From the NCBI GenBank assembly GCA_964517135.1, contig CAZFBA010000013.1, forward strand, positions 1 to 64,000: a stretch of DNA of 64,000 nucleotides. The letters run 5' to 3'. Position 1 is the first letter of the stretch. Each line of letters opens with the position of its first letter. The position numbers and the translations under genes are program-made. The stretch comes from CAZFBA01 sp964517135. Its GTDB lineage: Bacteria; Cyanobacteriota; Vampirovibrionia; JBFMGH01. Below, piece after piece: positions 7,383 to 16,880 of this stretch. The notes under the pieces were generated by a model. That model did not search any database, was not told the origin of the DNA, and worked only from the letters and a program-made list of their open reading frames with translations.

Positions 7383-9287
7383 CTAAAATATAATATTGAG
7401 AATGTATGAAACGATACCGCCTGTGAGAAAGGCCAGTACGATAGATAATGTCCAGAGAAGAAATGCTTCAAAAAAGCCTCTTTCTTTAAACATGATTAAA
7501 ACAGCAGCAATACAGGGTACAAAAAGTGTAATAACGATGGTACTGACAACGATTTGAACAGGTGTTAAAACAGCTTCAGCGGTTCCAAGCCCGGCCATGC
7601 CTGCCAGGCCGGCAGCTCCAAAGTCACGTCTTATAAGTCCCATAATAAAGGTGGTGGCAGTTTCTTTTGGCAGCTGTAAGAAGTTAACTACCAGTGGTGA
7701 TAACCAGTCCTGTATAAATGAGAGGGCACCTGTCATGCTTAATATACTTATAATAAAGGCTCCCAGCACAAAAAGTGGGCCGGCTTCAGCAAGAAAATGC
7801 CAGGTTTTTTTCATTGTTTTGTGGATGACATTTTTTAAATCTGGCAGACGCATAGGAGGTAAATCAAGTATCAATCCGGAGGTTTCGCCTGGCAGGTATC
7901 TGTTTAAAACCATTGAAACTATAAGCATGACACTAAAGATAGTAATAAGGTAGACAGGCCAAGCCCAGGGCGTTGAAGTAGCTGCTAATAATGCAACTAT
8001 AATACCAAGCTGGGCAGAACAGGGTACTGTTAGAGCAAGAATAGCTATAGCAATGATACGTTCTTTTTTTGATGTTAAAATGCGTGAGGATATAATAGCC
8101 ATTGTAACACAACCAAAGCCCAGTAATATAGGTATAATAGCTTTACCATTCAGTCCTACGTAGTTAAAAAACCTATCACATAAAACTGCAAGACGGGGCA
8201 GGTAACCACTGTCTTCAAGTATAGCAAAGAAAAGATAAAAACCTATTACTAGAGGTAAAAGAACACCTACAATGTACTGAACAGTCATTGTTAACAGGCC
8301 AAATTCTCCGGCAAGTATTTGGAAAAACCACCCGGTGCCAATAATAGAAGATACAATGTTTTCAGCCCAGGGTATATAATGGTCTGTAATAGTCCCTTCG
8401 GTAAGATCAACTATTTCACCTGCAACAAAGACCCCAACAATTTGATAAAGTGCTATCAAAACTGCAATAGCAGATAAAATACCTGCAACAGGGTTAAGCA
8501 GCCAGTGCCCGATTTTTGTAGACAGGTTAGCACCTGCTGTGGTTTCAGTAATACACTTTTCAAGAATAGTATTGATGTGGTTACGCCGCATCAAATATAT
8601 TTCTTCTTTTTTGTTATCAATATTTATATCAGGGTATTTTTGTTTAATAGATGAATCTTCTTCAAGTGCCAGAACAATTTCTACAGTTCGATATCCGGAA
8701 GAGGTTTGATATTTAATTATATCATCAAGACCCGGTGTCTTGTTGCCCCTTTTGGCCCTGCTAATACCCTTTTTTAGATCTTCGATACCTTCTTTTCTGG
8801 TAGCTATTGTAGAATATACTGGTATGCCCAGCGACTTTTCGAGGAGCTCATAGTTAATCTTTATGCCTTTTTGTCTTGCTTCATCAATCTGGTTGACAAC
8901 AAGAACGAGTTGAAAGCCCATATCAATGAGCTGCTGGGTTAAAAACAAATCCCGTTCAAGGCTAACAGCACTAATAATATTGATTACCTTGTTGTTTTCC
9001 AGCAGTATGTCACGGGCAACCATTTCTTCTTCGTTATAATCCCCGACTCCGTAGATGCCCGGGGTATCAATAATAAGATGATTTTTGAACTTGCCTTTAG
9101 AAATATCTACAGTTGTTCCGGGGTAATTGCTAACATCAACATAAATGCCTGTCAGAAGATTAAAAAGAACTGACTTGCCTACATTAGGGTTACCCGCTAA
9201 GACAAAAGTATCTGTCTCTGAAATAGGAACACTGCAATCTTCCTTACAATTCTGTAAGGATGGGTTTGTTGTGTTTTGCTCGTTCAT
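7383..9287 (-). CDS. feoB: ferrous iron transporter FeoB
   Basis: 634 residues. N-terminal G domain: G1 GNPNVGKS (about 33-40), switch NYPGTTVD, G3 DTPGIYG, G4 NQID, G5 region STIATRKEG; then a GDI-like helical part and a membrane domain with two Gate motifs (VLLPLVIGFYLFFAILEDSG and LFVPCIAAV). It imports Fe2+ across the inner membrane. It is shorter than E. coli FeoB (773) because the tail after the last gate is trimmed. Start overlaps the feoA stop by one base (TAATG). Order feoA-feoB-small Cys protein. Confidence 0.95.
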   Translation of the reverse strand: MNEQNTTNPSLQNCKEDCSVPISETDTFVLAGNPNVGKSVLFNLLTGIYVDVSNYPGTTVDISKGKFKNHLIIDTPGIYGVGDYNEEEMVARDILLENNKVINIISAVSLERDLFLTQQLIDMGFQLVLVVNQIDEARQKGIKINYELLEKSLGIPVYSTIATRKEGIEDLKKGISRAKRGNKTPGLDDIIKYQTSSGYRTVEIVLALEEDSSIKQKYPDINIDNKKEEIYLMRRNHINTILEKCITETTAGANLSTKIGHWLLNPVAGILSAIAVLIALYQIVGVFVAGEIVDLTEGTITDHYIPWAENIVSSIIGTGWFFQILAGEFGLLTMTVQYIVGVLLPLVIGFYLFFAILEDSGYLPRLAVLCDRFFNYVGLNGKAIIPILLGFGCVTMAIISSRILTSKKERIIAIAILALTVPCSAQLGIIVALLAATSTPWAWPVYLITIFSVMLIVSMVLNRYLPGETSGLILDLPPMRLPDLKNVIHKTMKKTWHFLAEAGPLFVLGAFIISILSMTGALSFIQDWLSPLVVNFLQLPKETATTFIMGLIRRDFGAAGLAGMAGLGTAEAVLTPVQIVVSTIVITLFVPCIAAVLIMFKERGFFEAFLLWTLSIVLAFLTGGIVSYILNIIF

Positions 9288-9526
9288 TAGACTCTCTGTA
9301 CTTCTATGCTTTTGGTGAGGTTACTGCCAAGGGCAATTTCCTGAAACTTTTTCTGAAGGACAATTGGCCCGCCCGGAGTTTTATAGATACATTTAAGGGT
9401 TTGGCCTTCGCTCATGCCAAACCTGGTTGACATACACTTGACCTGAGGGTCAATTATCTTTCTTATTAGAAAGTTTTCGCCTTTTTTAATCTTATCGAGG
9501 GTTAGTACATTATCATGCCCGATCAT
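9287..9526 (-). CDS. feoA: FeoA family protein
   Basis: 79 residues from ATG 9526 (MIGHDNVLTLDKIKKGENF). SH3-like FeoA core: LRK-type phrase LIRKIIDPQVKCMSTRFGMSEGQTLKCIYKTPGGPIVL (only partly quoted) and ALGSNLTKSIEV. FeoA binds FeoB or its G domain and tunes iron import. A longer frame from TTG 9577 exists but would begin inside the promoter palindrome; ATG 9526 has GAGGA upstream and gives the usual family length. Confidence 0.85.
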   Translation of the reverse strand: MIGHDNVLTLDKIKKGENFLIRKIIDPQVKCMSTRFGMSEGQTLKCIYKTPGGPIVLQKKFQEIALGSNLTKSIEVQRV

Positions 9527-9563
9527 TTTTAAAATCCTCGCTCGTATCAGGTATTTCTTATTG

Positions 9564-9614
9564 AGAATTAATTTCAATTAATTCTATTAAAACATAACTT
9601 ATCCCCGTCGTCAA
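9564..9614 (-). promoter_or_regulatory. feoAB promoter with palindromic operator
   Basis: Minus strand: -35 TTGACG (9609-9614), 17-nt spacer, -10 TTTAAT (9586-9591). Directly downstream lies a perfect palindrome of 10-bp arms AGAATTAATT / AATTAATTCT with a 2-nt centre (9564-9585), covering the expected transcription start. An iron-responsive repressor (Fur or DtxR type) is the natural reader; that identity is inference. Confidence 0.7.
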
Positions 9615-10140
9615 GAAAATATAAGAATTTTAAGGCAATTTTTATAAAAAGTTAATAAAAAAAATTCTCAATTAGATAAAGGCAGAATTAAAGGAAGTTC
9701 ATAAAACATTATTATTATAAAAATTATTGTTCTGAATTATAACAGGTTGTCTTTATAAATATTAGATACAGGCTAATCAGAGAGGCTGTTTCAACGTAAT
9801 TAACCACTGAAAGACCTGATATCCCTTATTGAGGGAATTTTAATGTGACCACAATACTGGGGCTAATAAGAAAATTGTTAAATAAAAATCAATTATAGTA
9901 GTTTTTTTCTATATATTTAAAGAATTTTCATTAACAATTTTAGCAAGAATTATTTTTTAGTTTAATTATGCAAGGCATACTGGCTGGATACAGGGGGACA
10001 GCCCGTGTAAGCTTTACTAAAGTTAAGTTTATAGCGAAAAAAACAGGTTTATAACTTTTAAAAAAGATTATAAAGAATATATTACTCCCTATGATGGAGT
10101 AACCCCGGGTGTTGGCCGAATATTTCGGTCAATACTCTTT
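9615..10140. other. AT-rich intergenic region with hairpins
   Basis: No gene is supported. Seen: ATTCTCAA (9664-9671), the reverse complement of TTGAGAAT at 9561-9568 beside the feoA palindrome, so the two flank the promoter; hairpin ACTCC/GGAGT near 10083-10099; and an inverted repeat TTGGCCGAA-TATT-TCGGTCAA type near 10112-10132 just downstream of the next minus-strand gene. Confidence 0.35.
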
Positions 10141-10362
10141 TTATATAGTTTTACAGCTTTTTATTTCTTCTAAAAGCTGGTTAATTCTTTCAAGCAGTCT
10201 TAATGTTTTATTTACAGCTTCAATGTCATTATGTCTTAAAATTCCACCATTCCTGGCAAAGCTCTTTAATTCTATGGTAGTAAACGTCAGGTGACCTGCT
10301 TTTTCGAGTAAATTTTTCGAGAATTCACTACTAAAAAGCCCATTTGAACCTGATGAACCCAT
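10141..10362 (-). CDS. small hypothetical protein, leucine-rich C terminus
   Basis: 73 residues from ATG 10362 (MGSSGSNGLFSSEF), chosen because AGAGAGG lies 6 nt upstream; a longer version from TTG 10410 has no good ribosome site. The second half (IEAVNKTLRLLERINQLLEEI) is an amphipathic helix. No family recognised. Gene is isolated between AT-rich gaps. Confidence 0.5.
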   Translation of the reverse strand: MGSSGSNGLFSSEFSKNLLEKAGHLTFTTIELKSFARNGGILRHNDIEAVNKTLRLLERINQLLEEIKSCKTI

Positions 10363-10682
10363 TTTAGACCTCTCTCTCTGATTGTTTAAGATGTTTTCGT
10401 TATAACTCAAACAAAGGTATACGTCTATCGGGTATATAGTGTAAAAACCACAATTATTTTATATAAATTATATACAAAAAGGTATTATTGGCAGGTCTAA
10501 AGTTTTGACCTGTTTGTTTTTTAAGGTAAAAATAAGTAGTCGCTGCCTCATGTGTTTGTTGAGCATTTATTTGTTCAACAAGATCTGGAAATATGCTTCA
10601 ATCTGTCCTATAATAATCCTTCAATTAATACCTGTCTTTATTTAACAAGTAACAATTATTAAACAGAAAAGGATAACAGGTT
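10363..10682. other. intergenic, nothing recognised
   Basis: About 320 AT-rich nt between a minus-strand and a plus-strand gene. It must hold two divergent promoters but no clear hexamer pair or repeat could be read. Confidence 0.3.
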
Positions 10683-11459
10683 TTGAAAGTTCAAAAGATA
10701 GACAGCAGACGAGTTATTATTCATACAAATCCTGTATTCATTTTAATAATAGGTTCTTTAGTATTTATTGCCGGGCTTCTTATAATAACTTTTGTTTCAC
10801 AGCGCACTACTTTAGAATGCCACAGAAATAATAATACTAATAGCTGTATTCTGGTTCATTCTTCTTTTTTGAAAACAATAACAAAAGAAATACCTGTTGA
10901 AAAAGTTGGAACAGCAGAAGTTTTAGAACGCCGTGAAAGAGAAGGAGGCCACACTTACAAGCTTATTATACATACAGAAGATGAAAAACTCACTCTGGCA
11001 AGTGGTTATTCTGGTGATTATGAGACAAAATCCTTTAATGCTAATAAGATTAATCATTTTATTAACAATAAAAACGAGAAACATCTTTATATAGAAGAAG
11101 ATTTAACACTTTTTGGTCTACTTACAGGTAGTATATTTGCAATAGCCGGTCTGGCAATTATGCTTCTTGCTTATAAAACTTCTATTGATATTGATGGCAA
11201 AACCGGAATGCTTATGATAATCAAAAAAAATATCATTCATAAACGTTTTGATACTAACCGCCTTGAAAATATAGAAGAGGCAATTATTGAAAAGCATCGT
11301 ATGCAGAGAGCTATTACTTATCGTGTTGCTATAAAGCTCAAGAATGGTGAAATAAAACCAATAGAAATGCTTCATACTGCCGGATATCAAAACAGAAAGA
11401 AGCTTGTTGATACGATAAATCTCTATATCAAATCGTTTAAGTCTAATTTTTTAGAATAA
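10683..11459 (+). CDS. hypothetical membrane protein
   Basis: 258 residues, TTG start with AAGGA upstream. One membrane segment near 16-40 (VFILIIGSLVFIAGLLIITF), a soluble loop with two cysteines (ECHRNN, SCILVH) and a charged ERREREGG stretch, a second membrane segment near 140-165 (LFGLLTGSIFAIAGLAIMLL), and a C-terminal soluble domain with a KNGEIKPIEMLH strand-turn-strand. The pattern resembles membrane proteins with a PH-like beta domain, but I recognise no family. Confidence 0.6.
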   Translation: MKVQKIDSRRVIIHTNPVFILIIGSLVFIAGLLIITFVSQRTTLECHRNNNTNSCILVHSSFLKTITKEIPVEKVGTAEVLERREREGGHTYKLIIHTEDEKLTLASGYSGDYETKSFNANKINHFINNKNEKHLYIEEDLTLFGLLTGSIFAIAGLAIMLLAYKTSIDIDGKTGMLMIIKKNIIHKRFDTNRLENIEEAIIEKHRMQRAITYRVAIKLKNGEIKPIEMLHTAGYQNRKKLVDTINLYIKSFKSNFLE

Positions 11460-11577
11460 TTGATAAGAATAAATAACTTAAATGCTAAAAGTTCTTATTT
11501 TTATAAAAACAATCATTATTACAATATCAACCTAAAGGCTTTTGTAATAATATTTTACAGGCAGGCAATCCTAAAAA

Positions 11578-12219
11578 TTATTGATAATAACCTCTTTCAG
11601 ATCTAGTAGTGAGCTCTTTACCTTCTAAAACCTGATTAATAAAATCTGTATGTGTTAAAACCCTGGCAAATAAAGGAAAGATCTTTTCAGTAGCAAAGGT
11701 TTGTTCCTCTTTGCTTGTTGCTGCAGTGCAGTCAGAAATCACAAATACATTATAACCTCTGTCATAAGCTGTTCTAGCTGTTGCCTCTACGCAGACATTT
11801 GTCAGAAAACCAGCAAACGCAAGGTTTTTAATATTATTAGCTCTCAATACAGTATCAAGGTTTGAGCTGCCGAAGGCGCAAAGGGTCTTCTTACCTTCTG
11901 CAATAATGTCTTTTTGAGCAGGTTTGAATGCATCATAAAATTCTGATCCCTTTTCATTTTTTTGAAAGGCACCAGCATCGATAACTCCTTTTAATATTCC
12001 ATAAGGGTTTTTGCCTATTTCAGGGTAGCCCTGTTGAAAAGAGATGGGTACATGAACCACATAACAATGCTCACGAGCACTGTTTAAAAGATTATTTATA
12101 TTATCAAGTACTCTATTTTCTTCCAGGACATCTTTAACAGCGTTATACAAAGCTCCTTCTTTAGAGCAGAATTCATTCTGGCACTCAATTAAGACAACTG
12201 CAGTGTCATTTTTAAACAT
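11578..12219 (-). CDS. isochorismatase-like cysteine hydrolase
   Basis: 213 residues of the isochorismatase / nicotinamidase superfamily. The catalytic triad region is visible: the N-terminal acidic position is VVLIECQNEF, where the usual Asp is Glu; Lys in EGKKTLCAFGSSNLDTVLR; and nucleophile Cys in FLTNVCVEATARTAYDRGY. The substrate cannot be read (isochorismate, nicotinamide, or an amide). It is translated 3 nt after a HEAT protein gene in the same direction, with AAAGGAG upstream of ATG 12219. Confidence 0.85.
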   Translation of the reverse strand: MFKNDTAVVLIECQNEFCSKEGALYNAVKDVLEENRVLDNINNLLNSAREHCYVVHVPISFQQGYPEIGKNPYGILKGVIDAGAFQKNEKGSEFYDAFKPAQKDIIAEGKKTLCAFGSSNLDTVLRANNIKNLAFAGFLTNVCVEATARTAYDRGYNVFVISDCTAATSKEEQTFATEKIFPLFARVLTHTDFINQVLEGKELTTRSERGYYQ

Positions 12220-12222
12220 AAT

Positions 12223-12981
12223 TTACTCCTTTGTTTCTGGTAAGTCTTTTGATGCTTGTTTTACAAAAAAATTAGGGTCATTTTTTAATTTATTCAGGTC
12301 TTTTTGAAAACGTTCATACTCTTTAAAATCTGTTATAGCAAGAAGATTTTTAAGTATGATGGCAACTTTTTCTTTTAGCAGATGATCATTTGAATGAATT
12401 ATTTTGTTAATTGTTTTAAACAGGGTCTTTTTATGTTCTTCAATGAGGTTAAAATCGCACTGGTGGATAATTTTAATAATGCCTTCAAGAGCCCAGTATT
12501 CCACAAAAGGCCCTTTTTGGGTTGTTAAAGCATTGACAAGCAAGTCAAATAGAAGATTTTTATTTTTTAATATGGTGTAACAGGCTGTTATATTTCTTGT
12601 TACCCGTGGGTTGATATCTGAAATAGTTTCTACATATGTATTATAGTGTTCAGTATTATCAAAAAAGCTTTTGAAGTGAGCCTCCCCGGATGAAATATGT
12701 CTCAATACAACTTCTGATGAAAGTTCTCTTATTCGGGAATCGTTTTCACTCAGGTAATTAACAATAAATTTAGCATCTTCTTTATTGTTGATATAATTGA
12801 TTTTCAGAAGTGCCCAGCAGCAAATATCTTTATTGGCATTCTGCTTTATAAGTTGAATGAGTATATCATCTGGTATTACAGCACTCTCAAGTTGTATAAT
12901 TCTGTTTACCTTTGTATCAAAATCATCTATAAAAAGAAGATCTTCAAAACCTTTGATGCTATTGCATTGATGTTTGTCCAT
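12223..12981 (-). CDS. HEAT/ARM-repeat hypothetical protein
   Basis: 252 residues, all-helical, with repeated pairs of amphipathic helices (DDILIQLIKQNANKDICCWALLKIN; RELSSEVVLRHISSG; EYWALEGIIKIIHQC), the look of HEAT/ARM solenoids. No catalytic motif. It precedes the isochorismatase-like gene by 3 nt and so is likely cotranscribed. A second HEAT protein lies at 47.8 kb. Confidence 0.6.
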   Translation of the reverse strand: MDKHQCNSIKGFEDLLFIDDFDTKVNRIIQLESAVIPDDILIQLIKQNANKDICCWALLKINYINNKEDAKFIVNYLSENDSRIRELSSEVVLRHISSGEAHFKSFFDNTEHYNTYVETISDINPRVTRNITACYTILKNKNLLFDLLVNALTTQKGPFVEYWALEGIIKIIHQCDFNLIEEHKKTLFKTINKIIHSNDHLLKEKVAIILKNLLAITDFKEYERFQKDLNKLKNDPNFFVKQASKDLPETKE

Positions 12982-13595
12982 ACTTGAAAGGTTTCTGTTT
13001 TAAAGAGCCAAAGCTGGATCTATTCTCTGTAAACTTTCATTTCTGTTTTTTCAGGCTCATAACAATTTCTGTTTTCCTTTTAAAAAGGTTATTTACCTCA
13101 TCAGAAAAATTTTAACATAAAAGAATTTTTAAAGAAAATGTTTATTATTCAGACTATGACTGTATTTTAATCTTATAACCCTCGTAAGGTAAAATTACTG
13201 TTCAATAATAGAGTAATTACGGTCAGAAAAACAGGAACTTTAATAATGAATCAGCATTCATTTTTCGTATATAATTAAAATAAGATCAATATCTTCACTT
13301 TTTAAATTTTTGAAAATCGAAACCAGAATAATCTGTGACTCTGGTTATTTATCAGTCTTAAAAAAATAAAAGATTATACTAATTTGTATTTCGTTTTAAA
13401 CTTCAGATAACGCTATTTCTAAACATTATTGTATAGAAGATGTTTGTTGTAAAAGAAATTATACAGCATTATACCTGATTCTTCCCTCCTTAGAGTCTAA
13501 TACATAAAATATAATCTTAAAATCATTAAATCATTTATTTAATGGTGTTATTAAATTCGGTTATGTGGTTATAATGAAAGAAAAAGGAATTTAGA
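12982..13595. other. intergenic region holding an R2 repeat fragment
   Basis: About 610 AT-rich nt between divergent genes. Apart from the R2 fragment (13289-13360) it has only a 10-codon frame after AGGAAC near 13247, too short to call. Confidence 0.4.
13289..13360 (-). repeat. R2 repeat, partial copy C
   Basis: On the minus strand it begins TAAGACTGAT, then diverges for about 28 nt, then matches the R2 left end: CGATTTTCAAAAATTT followed by AAAAGTGAAGATAT. The same order occurs at 49820 and 51637. The rest of the element is missing here. Confidence 0.65.
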
Positions 13596-14102
13596 ATGGC
13601 AATTAACTGTGAGGCTCAAGCAAAATGGCAATATGATGCCAGCAATGATAATTCTTCTAAGAAAAATATCAATTCATCGTTCATAAAAAACTATTATGAA
13701 AAGGTAAAAAAGAAAAAACAATCCGTTAAGAAGCTGAAAATGCTGGAAAGGATAATTTGTCTCTCCTGTTATTTCACTTTTGGCCTGACAGGTTTAATTT
13801 TGATTATGGCAAACTTTATTTCTGATACACTGGTTAGCAAAGAGACATTTTTGCATACCTTTCAATCTATAACCTTTGGAGCCATGGTAAGTATATTTGC
13901 TTTTAGTGCAAGTATTTTAACTTCAATAACTGGCGTTTTTATTAATGATACAGTTATGTATCAGATGATTAATTCTTTAATTTATGACAATCTCTTGGTT
14001 ATCATCTTTTGTGTAGTCAGCATTTTTGCATTATTATCTCTTTTTGGTAAAAATATTTATATTCCTGGTATAAAAGAAATCGCCATGAAGTTTATAAAAT
14101 AA
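13596..14102 (+). CDS. hypothetical membrane protein, three TM segments
   Basis: 168 residues. A basic cytoplasmic N terminus (VKKKKQSVKKLKMLER) followed by three hydrophobic stretches (about 52-72, 90-110, 130-148). ATG 13596 follows AAAAAGGAA. No family recognised and no partner next to it. Confidence 0.6.
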   Translation: MAINCEAQAKWQYDASNDNSSKKNINSSFIKNYYEKVKKKKQSVKKLKMLERIICLSCYFTFGLTGLILIMANFISDTLVSKETFLHTFQSITFGAMVSIFAFSASILTSITGVFINDTVMYQMINSLIYDNLLVIIFCVVSIFALLSLFGKNIYIPGIKEIAMKFIK

Positions 14103-14213
14103 GCTTCTTAAGTATTTATAATTATATATTGACCTTTCTGCAAGCTTTTTGAGTTTATTTAATATAATCAGCTCTATTCTATGTTAAAATAAAAGAAAAC
14201 AGAAAGGTTCAAA

Positions 14214-14582
14214 ATGACTGATTGCCTGTTTTGTCAAATTGATAGAGATATAATAGCTGAAAATGAACAGTGTTATGCAGTGTATGATAGCTATCCTGTA
14301 AGTGCAGGGCATTTATTGATTATTACAAAGCGTCATATTGAAAATATATTTGAAGTTACAAATTATGAGATGGCCTGCATTAATGATATGTTGCATCTAT
14401 GCAAGAATATAATTGATATGAAATACTCTCCAGATGGGTATAATGTTGGAACAAATGCCGGAAAATATGGAGGTCAATCAATATTTCATTTACATATTCA
14501 TGTAATACCCCGCTACAGGGGAGATGTTGAAAATCCACGTGGTGGGGTAAGAAATATTTTACCTCATAAAGGCCATTATTAA
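14214..14582 (+). CDS. HIT-family nucleotide hydrolase/transferase
   Basis: 122 residues, complete HIT fold. CLFCQI at the N terminus can bind zinc with later histidines; YPVSAGHLLIITKRH; and the histidine triad HLHIHVIPR (His92/94/96), with the C-terminal ENPRGGVRNILPHKG typical of the Ap4A hydrolase / HINT-like branch. It splits or transfers nucleotides from dinucleoside polyphosphates or nucleotide phosphoramidates. Stands alone. Confidence 0.92.
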   Translation: MTDCLFCQIDRDIIAENEQCYAVYDSYPVSAGHLLIITKRHIENIFEVTNYEMACINDMLHLCKNIIDMKYSPDGYNVGTNAGKYGGQSIFHLHIHVIPRYRGDVENPRGGVRNILPHKGHY

Positions 14583-14606
14583 AAGGATGTTCTAACTCAT
14601 ATCCTG

Positions 14607-14645
14607 AAAAACAAAAGACCGGCTAGTGATCTCAATTAACCGGTC
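14607..14645 (-). terminator. Rho-independent terminator after the BCCT gene
   Basis: Minus strand: GACCGG stem (14640-14645) pairs with CCGGTC (14617-14622), then TTTTGTTTTT. It lies 24 nt after the transporter stop. Confidence 0.7.
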
Positions 14646-14668
14646 AGTCATCTGGTAAGTTATATAAA

Positions 14669-16333
14669 CTAATCGAATCTTATTGGTGAAAAAATAGGCG
14701 AAACAACAGTTGTTTTAACTCTTAATTTAGGCTTGAGTCTGTGTTTAAGCTTTATCTCGTCTTCTTCTATTAACTGTTCTCTTTTGTAGTATCCGGTCAT
14801 TTTATAGAACATGGCGCAAAAAACTACGATAAGCCATAGAGAGAAGGGTAAAACACTTATCAATGTTACTTTAATAAGTGCTTGCATACCTCCTGCAAGT
14901 ACAAATAATGCTGCCAGGCAGGTGAACATTAATCCCCAACCTAATTGAAGTACCTTAGGTGGCTCATGTTCAAGATCTTCATTGGATAGCGAAGCCAGTG
15001 TATAGGTAGCAGAGTCAGCAGAGTTTATAAAGAAAGCCGCTATCAAAACAAGACTTAGAATAGATAATAATGGTGAGCCTGACAGGTAGTTCAACATTTC
15101 AAAAAGGATAAGATTAACTTTCTCAAGATCAAGTGTGCTGCCAAAAAATGCCTGCTGAATTTGTAATGTGATTGCTGCATTTCCAAAAATGGTAAACCAT
15201 GCGATGATAAATACTGTCGGGACAATTAAAACACCCAGAACTATTTCTCTAATGGTTCTGCCTTTTGAAATAAGAGCAACAAAAGTACTTACAAAAGGTG
15301 TCCAGGCAATCCACCAGCTCCAGTACATCAGAGTCCAGTCTTTGAGCCAGTTTTCAACAGCATAATTAGCCATACCTGTACTCATTGCTGGTATTTTTTG
15401 AAGAAACGCCGGTATAGACATTATTAATTCTTTTATTACTCCAGTGCCAGGGCTGAGAATAAAGACTGCACCAAGGAGAATAAAGCTCAGTATGATGCTA
15501 ACATTACTTATAACCTTAATACCTTTATCCAGACCACGCATAGATGAGATCATATAAGCAATAGTAATAGCAATTATAATACCTACTTTAAGCATTGTGG
15601 AAGATTCCACATTTAAAACATTCTGGAAGCCGCCTTCCAGGTGCAATATGCCCATTCCGAAAGAAGCTGCAACACCGAAAAGTATAGCTATTAAAGTAAT
15701 CAGATCTACAACAGGTTTTAATAAATATTTTTTAAACCGATAAAAAATGCTGCTGGTTTCTTTTTTGCTTGCTTTATTGTTTTTATCAATACCAAGAATT
15801 GAGCTCAAATAAAAGCCTTTTTTAAGATTAAAACCCCAGAAAGCAATGGCAATAGTAGTTAAGCCATATATAGCCCAGGGGCTGATTCCCCAGTGAAAGA
15901 ATGACACCTGAAAAGCATTAGTTTTTGTCTCTAAACCACCAGCCAGATCAGTAAATGGAGGGTTCATAAAGTGAAATAAAGGCTCAGCAGCTCCCCAGAA
16001 CAGAACGCCTATACCCATACCACAGCAGAATATCATACAGAACCAGCTAAAATATGTATGTGTTGGCCTGGCATCTTTTCCTCCTATTCTTATTTTACCC
16101 AAAGGTGACACTCCTACTATTATAAGAAGAATAGTAGAGATTAAAATTAAGAATAGATAATAATTTCCAAACTTTTCAAAAATCACCTGGCTTATAACTT
16201 CAAGACTATGAAGAAATTTATCCGGAAAAATAATACCAGAGAAGAATAAAATTAAAACAAAAAAACCTGAAACCCAGAATAGAGCGGGTAACGATTTGAG
16301 ATCACGCATAAATTTTGAATATTTTGAAGACAT
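14669..16333 (-). CDS. BCCT-family betaine/carnitine/choline transporter
   Basis: 554 residues, 12 membrane segments. Family marks: GMGIGVLFWGAAEPLFH (substrate site region of segments 3-4), the signature YWSWWIAWTPFVSTF and FVALISKGRTIRE, and NSADSATYTLASLS. It brings in trimethylammonium osmolytes such as betaine, choline or carnitine coupled to Na+ or H+. Its start at 16333 (MSSKYSK) has AGAGAGG upstream and overlaps the preceding gene by 32 nt; a longer frame starting at 16426 runs deep into that gene and is less likely. Confidence 0.92.
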   Translation of the reverse strand: MSSKYSKFMRDLKSLPALFWVSGFFVLILFFSGIIFPDKFLHSLEVISQVIFEKFGNYYLFLILISTILLIIVGVSPLGKIRIGGKDARPTHTYFSWFCMIFCCGMGIGVLFWGAAEPLFHFMNPPFTDLAGGLETKTNAFQVSFFHWGISPWAIYGLTTIAIAFWGFNLKKGFYLSSILGIDKNNKASKKETSSIFYRFKKYLLKPVVDLITLIAILFGVAASFGMGILHLEGGFQNVLNVESSTMLKVGIIIAITIAYMISSMRGLDKGIKVISNVSIILSFILLGAVFILSPGTGVIKELIMSIPAFLQKIPAMSTGMANYAVENWLKDWTLMYWSWWIAWTPFVSTFVALISKGRTIREIVLGVLIVPTVFIIAWFTIFGNAAITLQIQQAFFGSTLDLEKVNLILFEMLNYLSGSPLLSILSLVLIAAFFINSADSATYTLASLSNEDLEHEPPKVLQLGWGLMFTCLAALFVLAGGMQALIKVTLISVLPFSLWLIVVFCAMFYKMTGYYKREQLIEEDEIKLKHRLKPKLRVKTTVVSPIFSPIRFD

Positions 16334-16880
16334 CTTGATTGTTGCCTCTCTTACCAAATTGACTGCTATTATTGCTGTTAAATGTTGTAACTTCGGTGTT
16401 ATGAACCTGATTACCGAAGTTAGCAATTAAGGGGATAGAACTATTGCCTTTCAAAGTCAGTCTTTCATGAGCGTCAAGCTTGATATTGCCTGCATTAAGG
16501 CTGCTTGCAAAGACTGTTTCACGCTTTGTTTTAAATTTTTCTGCTATTTTAAGTGCTCCAATACCTGAATACAGCAAATAAGGAACCAGGCCGGTCATAA
16601 AAGCAGCAAACTTTATCTTATTATTGTTGCCTTTAAACAATTTTAATGATTGATAAAGCTTCTCTGAAGCTATACTGAGACCTAAAAAGAGTGCTGCTCC
16701 AATAGAATAGGTTGTAAAGTCTCTTACAAAAAGTTCTTTGCTCATTTCAGGTCTCTGTCTTGTATCTTGAACAAACCTTAAGGTCGGAATTACAGCTGCA
16801 GGGGCTACCCAGGTCAATGTCTGGATTAATCGTTCAGTTTTTTGGGGTGTAAAAAGACTAGCAGCTTTACTAACCTGCAT
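16302..16880 (-). CDS. hypothetical membrane-associated protein before BCCT gene
   Basis: 192 residues. GAGGAAGAA precedes ATG 16880. Hydrophobic stretches near 24-36 (TLTWVAPAAVIPTL), 55-72 (TTYSIGAALFLGLSIA) and 92-110 (AAFMTGLVPYLLYSG), then a polar, Asn-rich tail (NTEVTTFNSNNSSQFG). No family recognised. It overlaps the BCCT start and so is likely cotranscribed. Confidence 0.6.
   Translation of the reverse strand: MQVSKAASLFTPQKTERLIQTLTWVAPAAVIPTLRFVQDTRQRPEMSKELFVRDFTTYSIGAALFLGLSIASEKLYQSLKLFKGNNNKIKFAAFMTGLVPYLLYSGIGALKIAEKFKTKRETVFASSLNAGNIKLDAHERLTLKGNSSIPLIANFGNQVHNTEVTTFNSNNSSQFGKRGNNQDVFKIFKIYA

Noticed and set aside
9980..10010. GC-rich patch thought to be a tRNA or small RNA
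   Set aside because: No cloverleaf, no acceptor stem or T-arm consensus could be folded.
13247..13282. 10-codon frame after AGGAAC in the 13-kb gap
   Set aside because: Too short to support as a gene; could be chance.
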